A DNA stretch of 13,663 nt from assembly GCA_050954505.1 (NCBI GenBank), contig JBPBPY010000282.1:1-13663 (forward strand), read 5' to 3'. The position numbers and the translations under genes are program-made. This document shows, one piece after another, positions 13,115-13,663 of this stretch; the first letter of the stretch is position 1; each line of letters starts with the position of its first letter. The stretch is from JAQGMO01 sp050954505. Its GTDB lineage: Bacteria; Pseudomonadota; Gammaproteobacteria; Burkholderiales; Burkholderiaceae_D. The notes beneath the pieces were generated by a model. The model made no database searches. It was not told the DNA's origin and saw only the letters and a program-made list of their open reading frames with translations.

Positions 13115-13663
13115 CTACAGTTCGTAGCTCTCCTTGTCGCCGGCCAGTACCTGCTCGATCACCTTGCGGTTCAAGGGCGGCGCCAGCAATTCGATGAAGG
13201 TGTAGACATAGCTGCGCAGGTAGGCGCCCTGTTTCAAGGCCACGCGCGAGACATTGGTGCCGAACAGATGGCCCACGCTGATGGCGCGCAAACCCTTGTC
13301 GCGCTCGGCGTCGAAGGCCATGCCGGCAATGATGCCCACGCCCATGCCCATTTCGACATAGGTCTTGATGACGTCGGCGTCGATGGCTTCGAGCAGGATG
13401 TCGGGTTTCAGCGAACGCAAGGCAAACGCATGGTCGATCTTGTTGCGCCCGGCGAAGGCGGCGTCATAGGTGATCAAGGGATAGCCATTGAGTTCCTCGA
13501 CCGTGATGGCTTTCGACTTCAGCAGCGCATGTTCGGGCGGCACCACCACCAGATGCTCCCACTGGTAGCAGGGAATCGAGACCAGGCCGGCGATCTCGGC
13601 AATCGACTCGGTGGCAATGCCCAGATCGGCCTGGTCCTTGAGGACCATTTCGGCCACCTGCCT
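13115..13663 (-). CDS. cysB: CysB-type LysR-family regulator, effector-binding domain (truncated by the window edge)
   Basis: The C-terminal 182 residues of a LysR-type transcription factor; the DNA-binding part lies beyond 13663, and the frame is open to the edge (RQVAEMVLKDQADLGIATE). The segments ADLGIATE, PLITYDAAFAGR, AIDADVIKTYVEMGMGVGIIAGMAFD and VALKQGAYLRSYVYTFIEL are characteristic of the CysB effector domain. CysB activates sulfate uptake and cysteine synthesis genes in response to O-acetylserine or N-acetylserine and sulfur limitation. The gene ends in ESYEL. It is read toward the methyltransferase gene with a 70-base gap, so read-through is possible. Cbl or a CysB-like paralog cannot be excluded from this fragment. 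Confidence 0.85.
   Translation of the reverse strand, partial: RQVAEMVLKDQADLGIATESIAEIAGLVSIPCYQWEHLVVVPPEHALLKSKAITVEELNGYPLITYDAAFAGRNKIDHAFALRSLKPDILLEAIDADVIKTYVEMGMGVGIIAGMAFDAERDKGLRAISVGHLFGTNVSRVALKQGAYLRSYVYTFIELLAPPLNRKVIEQVLAGDKESYEL

Overview
The window is GC-rich and densely coded. It looks like a chromosomal segment of a betaproteobacterium, most likely of the Oxalobacteraceae (Massilia / Duganella / Janthinobacterium type). This rests on protein style: a CysB-type LysR regulator with a betaproteobacterial look, a PEP-CTERM surface protein, and a Bcr/CflA exporter. It is judged by eye, without a database search. Nearly everything is transcribed from the minus strand; the one clear plus-strand gene is a 2-hydroxyacid dehydrogenase at 264-1214. 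No tRNA, rRNA, insertion sequence, integrase or CRISPR array was seen.

Layout from the left. (1) The first nine codons of a minus-strand gene touch the left edge, divergent from the dehydrogenase. (2) A two-gene redox unit, 2671 to 1269 (minus), encodes a di-heme cytochrome b561-type membrane protein and then a Tat-exported, lipobox-bearing molybdopterin oxidoreductase of the sulfite oxidase/YedY superfamily. (3) A short PEP-CTERM protein (3466-2918, minus) has a good candidate sigma-54 promoter (GG/GC elements, 10-nt spacing) and a palindrome further upstream. (4) A vitamin B12 uptake operon runs from 8073 to about 3730 (minus): a sigma-70-like promoter, a cobalamin riboswitch starting at the predicted transcription start, a strong intrinsic terminator, then btuB (TonB-dependent receptor), btuC (permease) and btuD (ATPase). 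No btuF follows. (5) Two small tandem paralogous proteins of unknown function (9038-8649 and 8583-8173, minus) sit between the B12 operon and a SulP anion transporter with a STAS domain (10972-9242, minus; GTG start). (6) At the right end, all on the minus strand, are a truncated cysB-like regulator, a class I SAM methyltransferase and a Bcr/CflA-type multidrug exporter; the last two are only 16 bases apart.

The best-understood system is the B12 operon. Without cobalamin, the leader should read through into btuBCD. With cobalamin bound, P1 of the riboswitch is held closed and the 22-position stem followed by a U-rich tract should stop transcription before btuB. There is a loose sulfur theme (CysB-like regulator, SulP transporter, sulfite-oxidase-type enzyme), but these genes are not adjacent and the link is conjecture. 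The least explained items are the paralogous pair at 8173-9038, the molybdoenzyme/b561 pair of unknown substrate, and the structured repeats at gene ends and in the 5' coding region of btuD.
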